A DNA stretch of 64,000 nt from positions 868,001 to 932,000 of the forward strand of contig JADJSA010000001.1 of assembly GCA_016711925.1 (NCBI GenBank), given 5' to 3'. Numbering within the stretch: the first letter of the stretch is position 1; the number at the start of each line of letters is the position of its first letter. The stretch comes from Candidatus Methylophosphatis haderslevensis (GTDB lineage: Bacteria; Pseudomonadota; Gammaproteobacteria; Burkholderiales; Rhodocyclaceae). Under the pieces are notes generated by a model. It worked only from the letters and a program-made list of their open reading frames with translations. It did no database searches and was not told the DNA's origin. The translations under genes and the position numbers were made by a program. Positions 56,879 to 64,000 of the stretch are shown piece after piece.

Positions 56879-57470
56879 TTCCTGCCAGAATGTCTATTGG
56901 ATCTACTGGTAACTCTTTCACGCGTTGAAGTCTCAGCGAGTGATGAACAAACGCGCGAATTATTGCCCTCGTCGACGTGGCGGCAGCAAACCTGTTTCAT
57001 AGTGAGCACGGTCACCCATCTCGATGGCAAAGTGCCGTTTTTTGGTCATGCATGATGATGTACGGGGGTGAATTGCTCTCAGCGAACGTGACCAATAATT
57101 TGGTCGTTAAATCAGCAAGATACAGTCAAGCACATGGCATGGGTTGTGCGTGTGGCGTGGTGCGCGTAGCGCACACAGCGAGCCATTCTGCATGGCGACA
57201 AAACACGCGTAACGCAGGCAGTGTCAAGGCTGCGGGCTAAGCCCGCACCCGAAGGGCCCGGCCTTGACGCTGCCTGCGTTACGCGTACGCTGGGCGCGAT
57301 GCAGGATGACGAGCGGCGATAACGCCACCAATGACCATCGGCAAACGTGAACATCACAACATCAAATCGGTTGACCACACTCATCATAGCTCTTGAATCG
57401 CTATACCGGTGGCTGCGCCTTTGCGCGGTGCCAAGCGCAATCGAAGTCGTGCAATCGCTACTTGACCCTA
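56879..57470. other. Intergenic region rich in hairpins, no gene recognised
   Basis: About 590 bp up to IS630 copy 2. All frames are weak and nothing resembles a known protein. It contains a hairpin GTGCGC-GTA-GCGCAC (57160-57174) and a very long inverted repeat (57205-57286, listed separately). 57300-57470 has no recognised feature. Confidence 0.5.
57205..57286. repeat. Large cruciform-type inverted repeat (26-bp arms) with nested hairpins
   Basis: The left arm 57205-57230 and right arm 57261-57286 pair over 26 bp, with only one G-T wobble. The 30-nt apex holds a perfect 7-bp hairpin TGCGGGC-TAA-GCCCGCA (57231-57247) and a 3-bp CCC-GAA-GGG. There is no T-run after it, it does not flank any gene as a terminator would, and it is not part of the adjacent IS630. 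It could be a folded single-stranded recombination substrate, a REP/REPIN-like unit or a structured RNA. Confidence 0.7.
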
Positions 57471-58568
57471 TTGTTACTTCCGTAAAACATGACAACCTTT
57501 GATGATCTGAAACGTTGTATCTCCAAGTGTGATATTGGAGAATGGTGTCATGGCACAAAAGCGGTTGAGCGAAGCAACAAAGAAGCGATTGAAGGCAGGT
57601 CGGATGCTGCTCGCGGGCAAAGGCTGCACGGACGTAGCCAAGGCGGTGGGTGTGGCACGACAAACGGTATATACGTGGAAAGGGCTGCTGGATGAAGGTG
57701 GCATCGATGCCCTGCGCGCCGTGCCACAACGGGGTCGCCCGGCCCAGCTCGATGAACAGCAGTTGGCGGCGGTGCGAGCAACGCTCCTGCGTAGTCCGAC
57801 CGAGTATGGATTTGGCACCGAGTTATGGACGCTCAAGCGTGTGGGTGCTGTCATCGAACGCCTGCATGGTGTGCGCTTCGGCCAGACGCAGGTCTGGCGA
57901 ATCCTGGGTTCGTTGGGCTTCAGTCCGCAGAAACCTGACAAGCGCGCCATCGAACGCAACGAAGACGCGGTGCGCAGTTGGAAGCGCAGCACTTGGCCCA
58001 GCCTTAAAAAAAAGCCCAGCGAGAAGGCCGTCTGATCGTCTTTGTCGACGAGTCCGGCATCAGCGAGCGGCCAACCCGAGTGCGCACGTGGGCACCCAAG
58101 GGACAGACACCCATCATTCAGTTTCACTTCAACTGGACTCACGTCTCGGTCATCGCTGGACTCACGCGCACCAACTGTTTGTTCCGTCTGCACGAGGGCA
58201 GCATCAAGAAAGAAGAGATCGTCGAATTTCTCAAGGCGCTCAAGGCGCACCTGAAGCAGCCGCTGCTGGTGATCTGGGATGGTTTGAGGGCGCATCGCAG
58301 TCGCGTGGTGCGCGAGTACCTCGACAGCCTGAATGGGCACATCCAAATCGCCTTCCTGCCACCGTACGCGCCGGATATGAATCCGGTCGAGTACCTGTGG
58401 GCCTGGCTCAAGCGCCATGCTCTGGTCAACTACTGTCCCAACGACCTGAGCGAGTTGCACACGACCGCTCGCAACAAACTCAAGAGCGCTCAAAAGCGTC
58501 CATCGATCATCGCCGCTTGCTGGATGCAGGCTACCTTGTGGTGATGTCATGAATTACGGAAGTCTCAA
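57471..58568 (+). mobile_element. IS630-family insertion sequence, copy 2 (1098 bp)
   Basis: Same ends as copy 1 (TTGTTACTTCCGTAA... and TTGAGACTTCCGTAA... inverted), with TA duplicated at 57469-57470 and 58569-58570. One base longer than copy 1 because the frameshift-site A run has eight A. It sits 24 bp before the aminotransferase start. Confidence 0.95.
57550..58544 (+). CDS. IS630 transposase made by -1 programmed frameshifting
   Basis: ATG 57550 opens frame 0 (MAQKRLSEATKKRLKAGRMLLAGKGCTDVAKAVGVARQTVYTWKG), which ends by itself at 58035. At CTT-AAA-AAA-AAG the heptamer A-AAA-AAG is in the right phase for a -1 slip, after which translation continues AQREGRLIVFVDESG... to the stop at 58544. 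The catalytic DDE residues (FVDESG, VIWDGLRAH, MNPVEYLW) are only in the fused product, about 331 residues. IS630 elements with such shifts are known; slipping itself is inferred. Confidence 0.85.
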
Positions 58569-58592
58569 TAAAACCAAGTCTTGCTTCGCTAA

Positions 58593-59813
58593 ATGAAAAT
58601 TTCTTTGCGGCGCATGCAACCACCTGTTGCGTCCCCCATCGACGGCGCTAGCCTGCTTCATGGGTTTCTCGGTCTGTTCTGCCCGCGCCACTATGTTCGT
58701 TGCCTCGACAATGAGCTGAAGGCACACTTCAATGTGCAGCACGTCTTCAATGTCTCGTCCGGCAAGGCTGGACTAGTCCTAATACTGCGCGCCATGAAGC
58801 GTTTGGCTCCGCTCCGAGATGAAGTGATCGTTCCAGGGTATACGTGCTTCTCGGTTCCATCGGCGATTGTCAATGCTGGGCTGACGCCTGTTGTATGCGA
58901 CGTCGATCCCCGCGCACTTGACTATTCCTTTGATCGACTTCCCGCTGTCATTGGCGACCGCACGCTATGCGTCATTTCGTGCGATTTGTTCGGCCGCGCA
59001 TCGAATGTCTCGCGCTTGCGCGAAGTATGTTCTGACAACGGTGTCTTCATCGTCGATGACGCCGCTCAGGCGATGGGCGGCGAACATGACGGGCAGCAGC
59101 TTGGAACGCGTGGCGACGCCGGACTATTTAGCCTAGGACGAGGGAAGTGCGTTTCTGCTGGATCAGGGGGCATCATTCTTACAAACTCGGATGCAATTGG
59201 CGCCGAACTCACCAAAGAGTATCGATCGCTTCCGCCGCACGGCATTCTCGAATCAATTCGCGACCTTCTTGTCGTTCTCATCCAGTCGCTTCTGATTCAC
59301 CCTAATCTATTCTGGATACCTGCTGGAATTCCCCAGTTGCGAATTGGCGAAACTCACTTCCATAGGTCGATTGCGGTCAAGCGATTGTCAGGAATGTCCG
59401 CCGGGCTGATGAGACGTTGGAGAAAGCGCTTAGATGCATCGAACGCGCTTCGCCGTAGCTCTGGTAGAGTCTACGAAGAGCGTCTACTGAAGGAATTGCC
59501 GAGAGGGGAACCAGTTCCGTACCTCCGCTTTCCGTTCTTGTTGCCAACGACAAACGATAAAGCAGCAATTCTCTCCAACCCACTTGCCCGCTCCTTGGGA
59601 ATTAGCCCGATGTATCCAAGCGGTATCGAAGACATTTCGGAGCTACACGACACCATAAGCCGCGGATCTTGTCCTTCGTCAAAAAGCATTGCGGACAGAC
59701 TTATTACTCTGCCCACTCACCGGTATGTCTCTGATGACGATAAGCATCGAATATGTGATCTTCTGTTGAACCAACTCGAGCGACGGGCATTATCTCCGAC
59801 ACTGGTCGACTGA
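58593..59813 (+). CDS. DegT/DnrJ/EryC1/StrS-family aminotransferase
   Basis: PLP enzyme of 406 residues: VFNVSSGKAGLVLILRAMK, EVIVPGYTCFSVPSAIVNAGLTPVVCDVDP, CDLFGRASNVSRL, IVDDAAQAMGG (PLP-pyridine Asp and Gln) and SLGRGKCVSAGSGG with the PLP Lys. It would aminate a keto-sugar nucleotide, or act on a related substrate. It has an unusual hydrophobic stretch (LLVVLIQSLLIHPNLFWIP) in the middle, as in the EPS-locus subgroup. IS630 copy 2 ends 24 bp before ATG 58593, so the original promoter is probably displaced; ATG 58614 is another possible start. Confidence 0.87.
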   Translation: MKISLRRMQPPVASPIDGASLLHGFLGLFCPRHYVRCLDNELKAHFNVQHVFNVSSGKAGLVLILRAMKRLAPLRDEVIVPGYTCFSVPSAIVNAGLTPVVCDVDPRALDYSFDRLPAVIGDRTLCVISCDLFGRASNVSRLREVCSDNGVFIVDDAAQAMGGEHDGQQLGTRGDAGLFSLGRGKCVSAGSGGIILTNSDAIGAELTKEYRSLPPHGILESIRDLLVVLIQSLLIHPNLFWIPAGIPQLRIGETHFHRSIAVKRLSGMSAGLMRRWRKRLDASNALRRSSGRVYEERLLKELPRGEPVPYLRFPFLLPTTNDKAAILSNPLARSLGISPMYPSGIEDISELHDTISRGSCPSSKSIADRLITLPTHRYVSDDDKHRICDLLLNQLERRALSPTLVD

Positions 59814-60115
59814 ATTAAATCGGCGACTACGAGACTCACGGTTCTGGCAGTAGCCGCATGGTCGCATTGAACCAGTCTGGCATGGTCTGTCGTGCGCAAT
59901 GGTGTATCGGTTAGCGGGGGAACGAAAAAACTTGAACATCTCAATAGCCACGGATATCTGTCGTTCGTGGCCCAACGCAACGGCGAGCCCACGTGTTCAA
60001 ACGGACTGGACGATTCTCGGTCTTAGCGTGTTCCATTGCGAACCGAACGCGTGTCCTTCACAGCAACCAGCCAGACCAGCAATATCGCAGTCTGCCGCCT
60101 CCGGAGATTCCGTCT
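59814..60115. other. Short intergenic region before the hexapeptide acyltransferase
   Basis: About 300 bp without a supported gene. CCGGAG 10-15 nt before 60116 is a good ribosome binding site for the next gene. Confidence 0.4.
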
Positions 60116-60856
60116 ATGGCCCATGATGAAACGGCAAGCAACCGTCTTGGGTTTCGAACACGAGTAAAGACGGGGACGGGGTTCCCCTACCCAATTCTTC
60201 GGTCAATCTATCGCTCGATCTATGCGATAAACATTCCAATCCCAAGATTCTTGTGTGTTGCCCTGTGGCAAATGGTAAGTCGCGGCAGAGCCGTCTACTA
60301 TTGGGCAAAGTCTGTCTTTTTGGTTTCCCCTATGTATAGAGGGCTGTGCCGCTCGATCGGAAAGAATTTCCGAGCTGGTACCTTTGTTCCATATGTTGAG
60401 GGAAGGGGAAATATCTGCTTGGGGGATAACGTTCGATACTACGGGAAGCAAACGTACGTGTTTGCCAGTATCCGAAACGAGCCTCCAACCATTCGTGTCG
60501 GGGACAACTCAGGCTTCGGACACAATGTTCTCTTTGACATTGCCGGAAAGCTAACGGTCGGTAAAGGCTGTCTTGTAGCCAGTAACGTGACGTTTGTAGA
60601 CTGTGGGGGTCATTCCATCGTGCCGGCACTACGGGAACAGGGCACACCCCCAACTGAATCTGACGTTCGCGACATAACGATAGGCGACAACGTCTGGATC
60701 GGTCCAGGCGCCTATATTCTCCCAGGTGCGACGATTGGAGACAACTGCGTGATCGCACCAAACACATCCGTTACACGGAACATCCCAGCCAATTCCCTGG
60801 TCTACTCTGTGGCGCCTAAGGTGATGGCGATCCGAGACATATCCAGCATTATCTGA
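60116..60856 (+). CDS. Left-handed beta-helix (hexapeptide) O/N-acyltransferase
   Basis: Protein of 246 residues from ATG 60116 (MAHDETASNRLG), preceded by GGAG. The C-terminal half has hexapeptide repeats (NICLGDNVRYYG, TIRVGDNSGFGHNVLF, KLTVGKGCLVASNVTFVDCGGHS, ITIGDNVWIGPGAYILPGATIGDNCVIAPNTSVTRNIPANSLVYSVAPKVM). It has the catalytic His in CGGHS and the usual coil with an acceptor loop. It is predicted to acetylate a sugar using acetyl-CoA, like WbbJ-type enzymes. A longer frame from 59993 is not supported. The gene converges with the GT2 at 60929-62080. Confidence 0.87.
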   Translation: MAHDETASNRLGFRTRVKTGTGFPYPILRSIYRSIYAINIPIPRFLCVALWQMVSRGRAVYYWAKSVFLVSPMYRGLCRSIGKNFRAGTFVPYVEGRGNICLGDNVRYYGKQTYVFASIRNEPPTIRVGDNSGFGHNVLFDIAGKLTVGKGCLVASNVTFVDCGGHSIVPALREQGTPPTESDVRDITIGDNVWIGPGAYILPGATIGDNCVIAPNTSVTRNIPANSLVYSVAPKVMAIRDISSII

Positions 60857-60928
60857 ACTGTCGCATCGCTTGTCGCCGACAGAGCCGTCGCAATGTGCTT
60901 GCGAGTCCCGACGCATTGGTTCCGGTTA

Positions 60929-62080
60929 CTAGCGTGCCGTTGCCCAGACCGTGAACTTTTTCCCCCGGAAGAAATTCAGCCAGCCGACGGCGATCGCGGC
61001 ATTGTAGAGAACAAAAGTTCTTATCACGCCAATCAGTCGACCGACAGATCCACGATATTGAGAAGGATCGAACGCGACACCAACCACGTAAAACACGATT
61101 TGTAGCCAGAAGACGATGGCGAACGTTCGCTGGTGAAATGCCAATACCCCACTCAGGAACAGCGTAGTCATAAGCAAAAGCGGGACCAATACCTTCAACA
61201 CCTTGTGCGAAAAGAACTGCACAGCAAACAGGCCGTACCTGACGGGATTCAAAAGGTCGATATTCGTCCAAACCGCCCGAATGGTCCGTGTTGCGATGCG
61301 GATCTGCCTTCGATACTCGTCGTTGAAATTCGACGACATTCCTTCTGAACATACAGCCCTATTCTCAAGGACACCTAGAAAACCGCTGCGAACTACGCCA
61401 AGAGGCATCACTAGGTCATTGATGTCGTCGACACCTAGATCCCGGTACAGTGTCTTTCTGATTGCAAATATTGCCCCATCGGCGCCGACGCAAGAGGAAA
61501 GGCGGCTCTCCATCTGTTTCGCGAATTTCTCTATACGAGAATAGATTCCGACCGATTCGACAAGGGTACCGTTCTCTTCCTTCACGTAGGCAGTGTAGCC
61601 GGTTGCGAATCCAACGCGATCGTCGGCAAAGCGGCTGACGAGAGCCTCAACTGCATCCGCATGAAATTGCGAATTCGCGTCAGTAAAGACAATGATCTCT
61701 CCGCGCGCCTCCCTTACGGCCCTGTTGAGGCATGCCGACTTTCCGATCCGCCCGTCGATATGCAAAAGGACCACCCCTTGAGGTTGGTACCGCTGGACGA
61801 TCTTCACCGTTCCATCATCTGAGCCGTCAGAAACAACCATGATTTCGAGCAACTCGTGTGGATAAGCCAGGCCGAGAGAATTCAGGATCTTCGCCTCGAT
61901 CACTCGTTCCTCGTTATACGCTGAAATGATGAGCGTCACGATTGGCCGATAGGTCAAATGGGCAGATACACAACTCGTTTCAGGTGGCGACCTTAGCAAA
62001 CCGAGGACGTAGAGCAGCGCCGGATACCCGACATATGCGTAAATTACTCCAAATGCGGAGAGAAGCATCAAGGCCAGCAT
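60929..62080 (-). CDS. Membrane-bound family 2 glycosyltransferase
   Basis: Protein of 383 residues with an N-terminal helix (LALMLLSAFGVIYAYVGYPALLYVLGLL). GT2 motifs: VTLIISAYNEERVIEAKI, VSDGSDDGT, DANSQFHADAVEALVSRF, VGADGAIFAIRKTLYRDL and DEYRRQIRIATRTIRAVW (QxxRxxRW-like). Three to four C-terminal helices follow. The layout resembles processive, cellulose-synthase-like enzymes and IcaA-like transferases, but specificity is unknown. ISL3 sits 10 bp upstream of ATG 62080 and separates it from the SGNH-like gene. Without the IS the gap would be about 13 bp, so the two were one operon. Confidence 0.88.
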   Translation of the reverse strand: MLALMLLSAFGVIYAYVGYPALLYVLGLLRSPPETSCVSAHLTYRPIVTLIISAYNEERVIEAKILNSLGLAYPHELLEIMVVSDGSDDGTVKIVQRYQPQGVVLLHIDGRIGKSACLNRAVREARGEIIVFTDANSQFHADAVEALVSRFADDRVGFATGYTAYVKEENGTLVESVGIYSRIEKFAKQMESRLSSCVGADGAIFAIRKTLYRDLGVDDINDLVMPLGVVRSGFLGVLENRAVCSEGMSSNFNDEYRRQIRIATRTIRAVWTNIDLLNPVRYGLFAVQFFSHKVLKVLVPLLLMTTLFLSGVLAFHQRTFAIVFWLQIVFYVVGVAFDPSQYRGSVGRLIGVIRTFVLYNAAIAVGWLNFFRGKKFTVWATAR

Positions 62081-62090
62081 TCCAAATTCC

Positions 62091-63410
62091 GATTCATCCG
62101 ACTTTCATGTGGGTCAGGGCAGCGGGGAACAGGTTAAGGCCGCCGCAATGGAAATAGACGGCGATCTTGAAATGGTCTGGATTGCGGTAGCCGCAAGCGC
62201 GTTTCTGGACGGTGGCAATCTTGGAGTTCAGTCCCTCGGCGACGGCATTGGTAACGCGATGGGCAAAGTAGGTCAGCACGTTGGGCAAGTGCCGGGCAAT
62301 GAGCTTGGCGGCAGCGATCATCGGTGCCAAGCGGCTGTGCGTCGCCCAGAAGTACCAGCGCTTCCAGAATTTCGTCGCCCACCTCGCCGAGGTATAGTTC
62401 CACAGTTGCCGCAGCGCTTCTTTCAACGCCCACGCCCGGCCGGTCTTGAGTTGGGCGACTTTCAGTTCGTCAAAGCGCGCCCTGGCCTTGTCGGTCATGT
62501 TCGCCGGATTGGTCAGCCAGAGGTACTTGCTGTTGGCCAGCGTGCTGTCTCCAGCGGCCATCAGCGCCTTGTGTTCCTGCTTCCTGACCTTGTCCACGGC
62601 ATCGATGACGTGGCGCATGATGTGGAATCGGTCGAAGACCATCTTGCTCTGTGCCCCCGGAACCGTGTTGCGGCAGGCATTGATGTAGGCTGGCCACATG
62701 TCCAGGCTGATCGCCTCGATCTGTTCCCGGCGCTTCTGCGGAAAGGCCTCAAAGTAGGCGGCAAGGCTGGTTTCCTTGCGATCTTCGCCGATGTACTCGA
62801 CGGTCGATTCTTCAAGGTCGCAAACGAGCGTCATGTAGCGCTGGCCCTTGGCGATCGCCTTCTCGTCGACGCCGATCTGTCGCGGAAGTTCGTCGGTCTT
62901 GGCCGCACGGCCGCGAAGCACCGCACGCTCCATCAGGTGCCAGGCTTCGTCCCAGGTAATGCGCAGGATTGCGGCGGCCTTCTTGACGTTGGCCGCCAGC
63001 AGCATGTCGATGGCCAGCGCTTCAAACAGGTTCGTAAACCGGCTGCCCGCCTGCGCCCACGGCAATCTCACTTGATGCACGCCGTGTTCCGGGCACGATA
63101 CGCGCGGCGCTCGTGCATGCAGGTAGGTGAGGAACTGGCAACTGTCGAGGTGGCGCCAGGTGCGCTCGGCAAGGTGGTCATAAACGCCCAGCTCGCGTCC
63201 GCACTCGGGGCAGGCAAAGCGCTGTCCGGCCGGATGCCCGACATGCACTTCAACGTGCTGCTTGGCCATATCCAGTTCGACTCGCTCCACCGTCCACGGC
63301 GCCCTCAACCCAAGCAACTGTCGGTACAACTCCACGCCCTCCATCGCACGTCCCCCTTGCTGATCGTGCGCGAAAGCGTACTACCGACCCACAGAAATGT
63401 CCGAAGAACC
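62091..63410 (-). mobile_element. ISL3-family insertion sequence (1320 bp)
   Basis: Imperfect inverted repeats of about 25 bp: left GATTCATCCGACTTTCATGT..., right (reverse complement) GGTTCTTCGGACATTTCTGT..., both ending in GTGGGTC; 19 of 25 positions agree. They are flanked by an exact 8-bp duplication CAAATTCC (62083-62090 and 63411-63418), standard for ISL3. Confidence 0.95.
62094..63344 (-). CDS. ISL3-family DDE transposase
   Basis: Intact transposase of 416 residues. The N-terminal zinc finger has CPECGRELGVYDHLAERTWRHLD and VSCPEHG. The catalytic residues lie in IGVDEKAIAKGQRYMTLV (first D), SLDMWPAYINAC (second D) and TNAVAEGLNSKIATVQKRACGYRN (E). It fills nearly the whole element. 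Long open frames on the plus strand over the same DNA are antisense shadows. Confidence 0.95.
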   Translation of the reverse strand: MEGVELYRQLLGLRAPWTVERVELDMAKQHVEVHVGHPAGQRFACPECGRELGVYDHLAERTWRHLDSCQFLTYLHARAPRVSCPEHGVHQVRLPWAQAGSRFTNLFEALAIDMLLAANVKKAAAILRITWDEAWHLMERAVLRGRAAKTDELPRQIGVDEKAIAKGQRYMTLVCDLEESTVEYIGEDRKETSLAAYFEAFPQKRREQIEAISLDMWPAYINACRNTVPGAQSKMVFDRFHIMRHVIDAVDKVRKQEHKALMAAGDSTLANSKYLWLTNPANMTDKARARFDELKVAQLKTGRAWALKEALRQLWNYTSARWATKFWKRWYFWATHSRLAPMIAAAKLIARHLPNVLTYFAHRVTNAVAEGLNSKIATVQKRACGYRNPDHFKIAVYFHCGGLNLFPAALTHMKVG

Positions 63411-63421
63411 CAAATTCCAAA

Positions 63422-64000
63422 TCAGTTGGGCACAGTAGAACTCAATCCTCTTTGGCCAACCAAAGAGGATCCCGGCTGTGAAATCGCCGCCAAAAAGTGT
63501 AGAAACTTGCGCGCAACGATCAGTTGCCCCCGTTCGTTCAAGTGTCCGCCGTCCTCCGTATAGTCCGGAGACAGGCTTTTGAACGGGTTCCCGTTGCCGA
63601 TCTCGACGACGGCCTCTCCATTCGGCCCTGTCGATTCAATCTTTTCCAGATCGAAGATTGGGTCGATCTGACCATATTCTCGTCTTAGGAGTTCATTGAA
63701 TTCATTTCGCTTGATGTTCAGTTCTATGTTGCGTATTGGGCGCCCAAGCACTCGCTTTGCAATGCTCTTCAGCCAGTGCTGAAATCCGGTCTGTCGGGAA
63801 ACCAGGGGCATGGTGATATGGGCGATCCTCAGCTTCGGATACTTACTCTTCGCCCGACCGATCATTCCCTTGTATGCGTCGAAGAGCCTCGGAATATCCG
63901 TAGCCTCGGATACGTCGACGTAACAGAACTTCAACATCGCAACATCCGCGCGATCTCCGCCGCCCGCCTCCAGATGCGTCAAGAAATCGGCAATCTTCGA
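63422..64000 (-). CDS. SGNH-hydrolase-like protein (partial, runs off the right edge)
   Basis: At least 193 residues are visible; the frame is open to position 64000, so the N-terminus (with the GDS block expected for this fold) lies outside the window. The visible part has VAMLKFCYVDVSEATD, RIAHITMPLV and the C-terminal DGGHLNERGQLIVARKFLHFLA, where the DxxH-like DGGH would supply the catalytic acid and His. SGNH-like proteins in EPS loci often act as O-acetyl transferases or esterases. Before ISL3 inserted, it overlapped in operon with the GT2 downstream (13-bp gap). Confidence 0.7.
   Translation of the reverse strand, partial: SKIADFLTHLEAGGGDRADVAMLKFCYVDVSEATDIPRLFDAYKGMIGRAKSKYPKLRIAHITMPLVSRQTGFQHWLKSIAKRVLGRPIRNIELNIKRNEFNELLRREYGQIDPIFDLEKIESTGPNGEAVVEIGNGNPFKSLSPDYTEDGGHLNERGQLIVARKFLHFLAAISQPGSSLVGQRGLSSTVPN

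Noticed and set aside
57205..57286. Integron attC site
   Set aside because: The stem ends GCGTAAC/GTTACGC depart from the RYYYAAC/GTTRRRY consensus, there are no unpaired bulge bases, and no integrase or cassette array is nearby.
62109..63563. 484-codon plus-strand frame over ISL3
   Set aside because: Antisense to an intact ISL3 transposase with all catalytic motifs; typical GC-rich shadow frame.
1..64000. CRISPR array or defence system
   Set aside because: No regularly spaced short repeats and no Cas, restriction-modification or toxin-antitoxin genes were seen; repeats in the window are IS copies.

Overview
The window looks like part of a chromosome from a GC-rich proteobacterium. A betaproteobacterium is most likely, because it carries an exosortase-A (XrtA/PEP-CTERM) type exopolysaccharide (EPS) locus of the kind common in Rhodocyclales, Nitrosomonadales and Burkholderiales; a gammaproteobacterium is not excluded. 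No rRNA or species marker is present, so the lineage is an inference.

Layout. (1) 1-2772: an arsenic-resistance operon on the minus strand (arsR-arsI-arsC-like-arsC-acr3), driven by one promoter/operator that abuts the arsR start codon. (2) 2822-2898: tRNA-His. (3) 3371-15317: the conserved XrtA EPS core. It holds a UDP-N-acetylhexosamine dehydrogenase, the XrtA-locus ATPase, the priming EpsB sugar transferase, the DUF3473-type deacetylase, the TIGR03016-type outer-membrane protein, the BY-kinase, the EpsF/Wzz chain-length protein, the EpsE/Wza export lipoprotein and a GT2. (4) 15390-22608: IS66, a secreted jelly-roll protein downstream of a near-perfect sigma-54 promoter, and a GT-C-like membrane gene split by IS5. 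(5) 22625-43515: a long, mostly minus-strand, strain-variable biosynthesis block. It holds a HAD-UbiA fusion, a deacetylase, five GT4-type transferases including a PEP-CTERM-associated Stp1-like one, a Wzx flippase, an OpgC-like acyltransferase, an O-antigen ligase/polymerase, a GT39, a PaaK/CapK-like ligase, CapA, a GtrB/DPM-like GT2 and an AglD/LPG-synthase-like membrane protein. Many neighbours overlap by ATGA or TGATG. (6) 44464-64000: a FemAB-like transferase, a triple-nested IS66 array, a second deacetylase, two more acyltransferase-type genes, IS630, a DegT aminotransferase, a hexapeptide acyltransferase, a GT2, ISL3 and a partial SGNH-like hydrolase.

How the genes fit together. EpsB should load the first sugar on undecaprenyl phosphate and the GTs should extend it. 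Wzx would flip the unit, and the ligase/Wzy-like protein, EpsF, the BY-kinase and EpsE would polymerise and export it. The deacetylases, acyltransferases, FemAB/GNAT proteins, CapA and CapK suggest a heavily decorated polymer. No exosortase gene is in the window.

Two themes stand out. First, mobile DNA: seven insertion sequences from four families (IS66 x4, IS630 x2 and one each of IS5 and ISL3 make eight element copies in total), nearly all with exact target-site duplications, including an IS66-in-IS66-in-IS66 nest. Second, at least six otherwise well-conserved genes and most IS66 copies carry single- or double-base frameshifts, often in homopolymer runs. That points to residual long-read assembly error or to gene decay, and should be settled before any of these genes is called dead.
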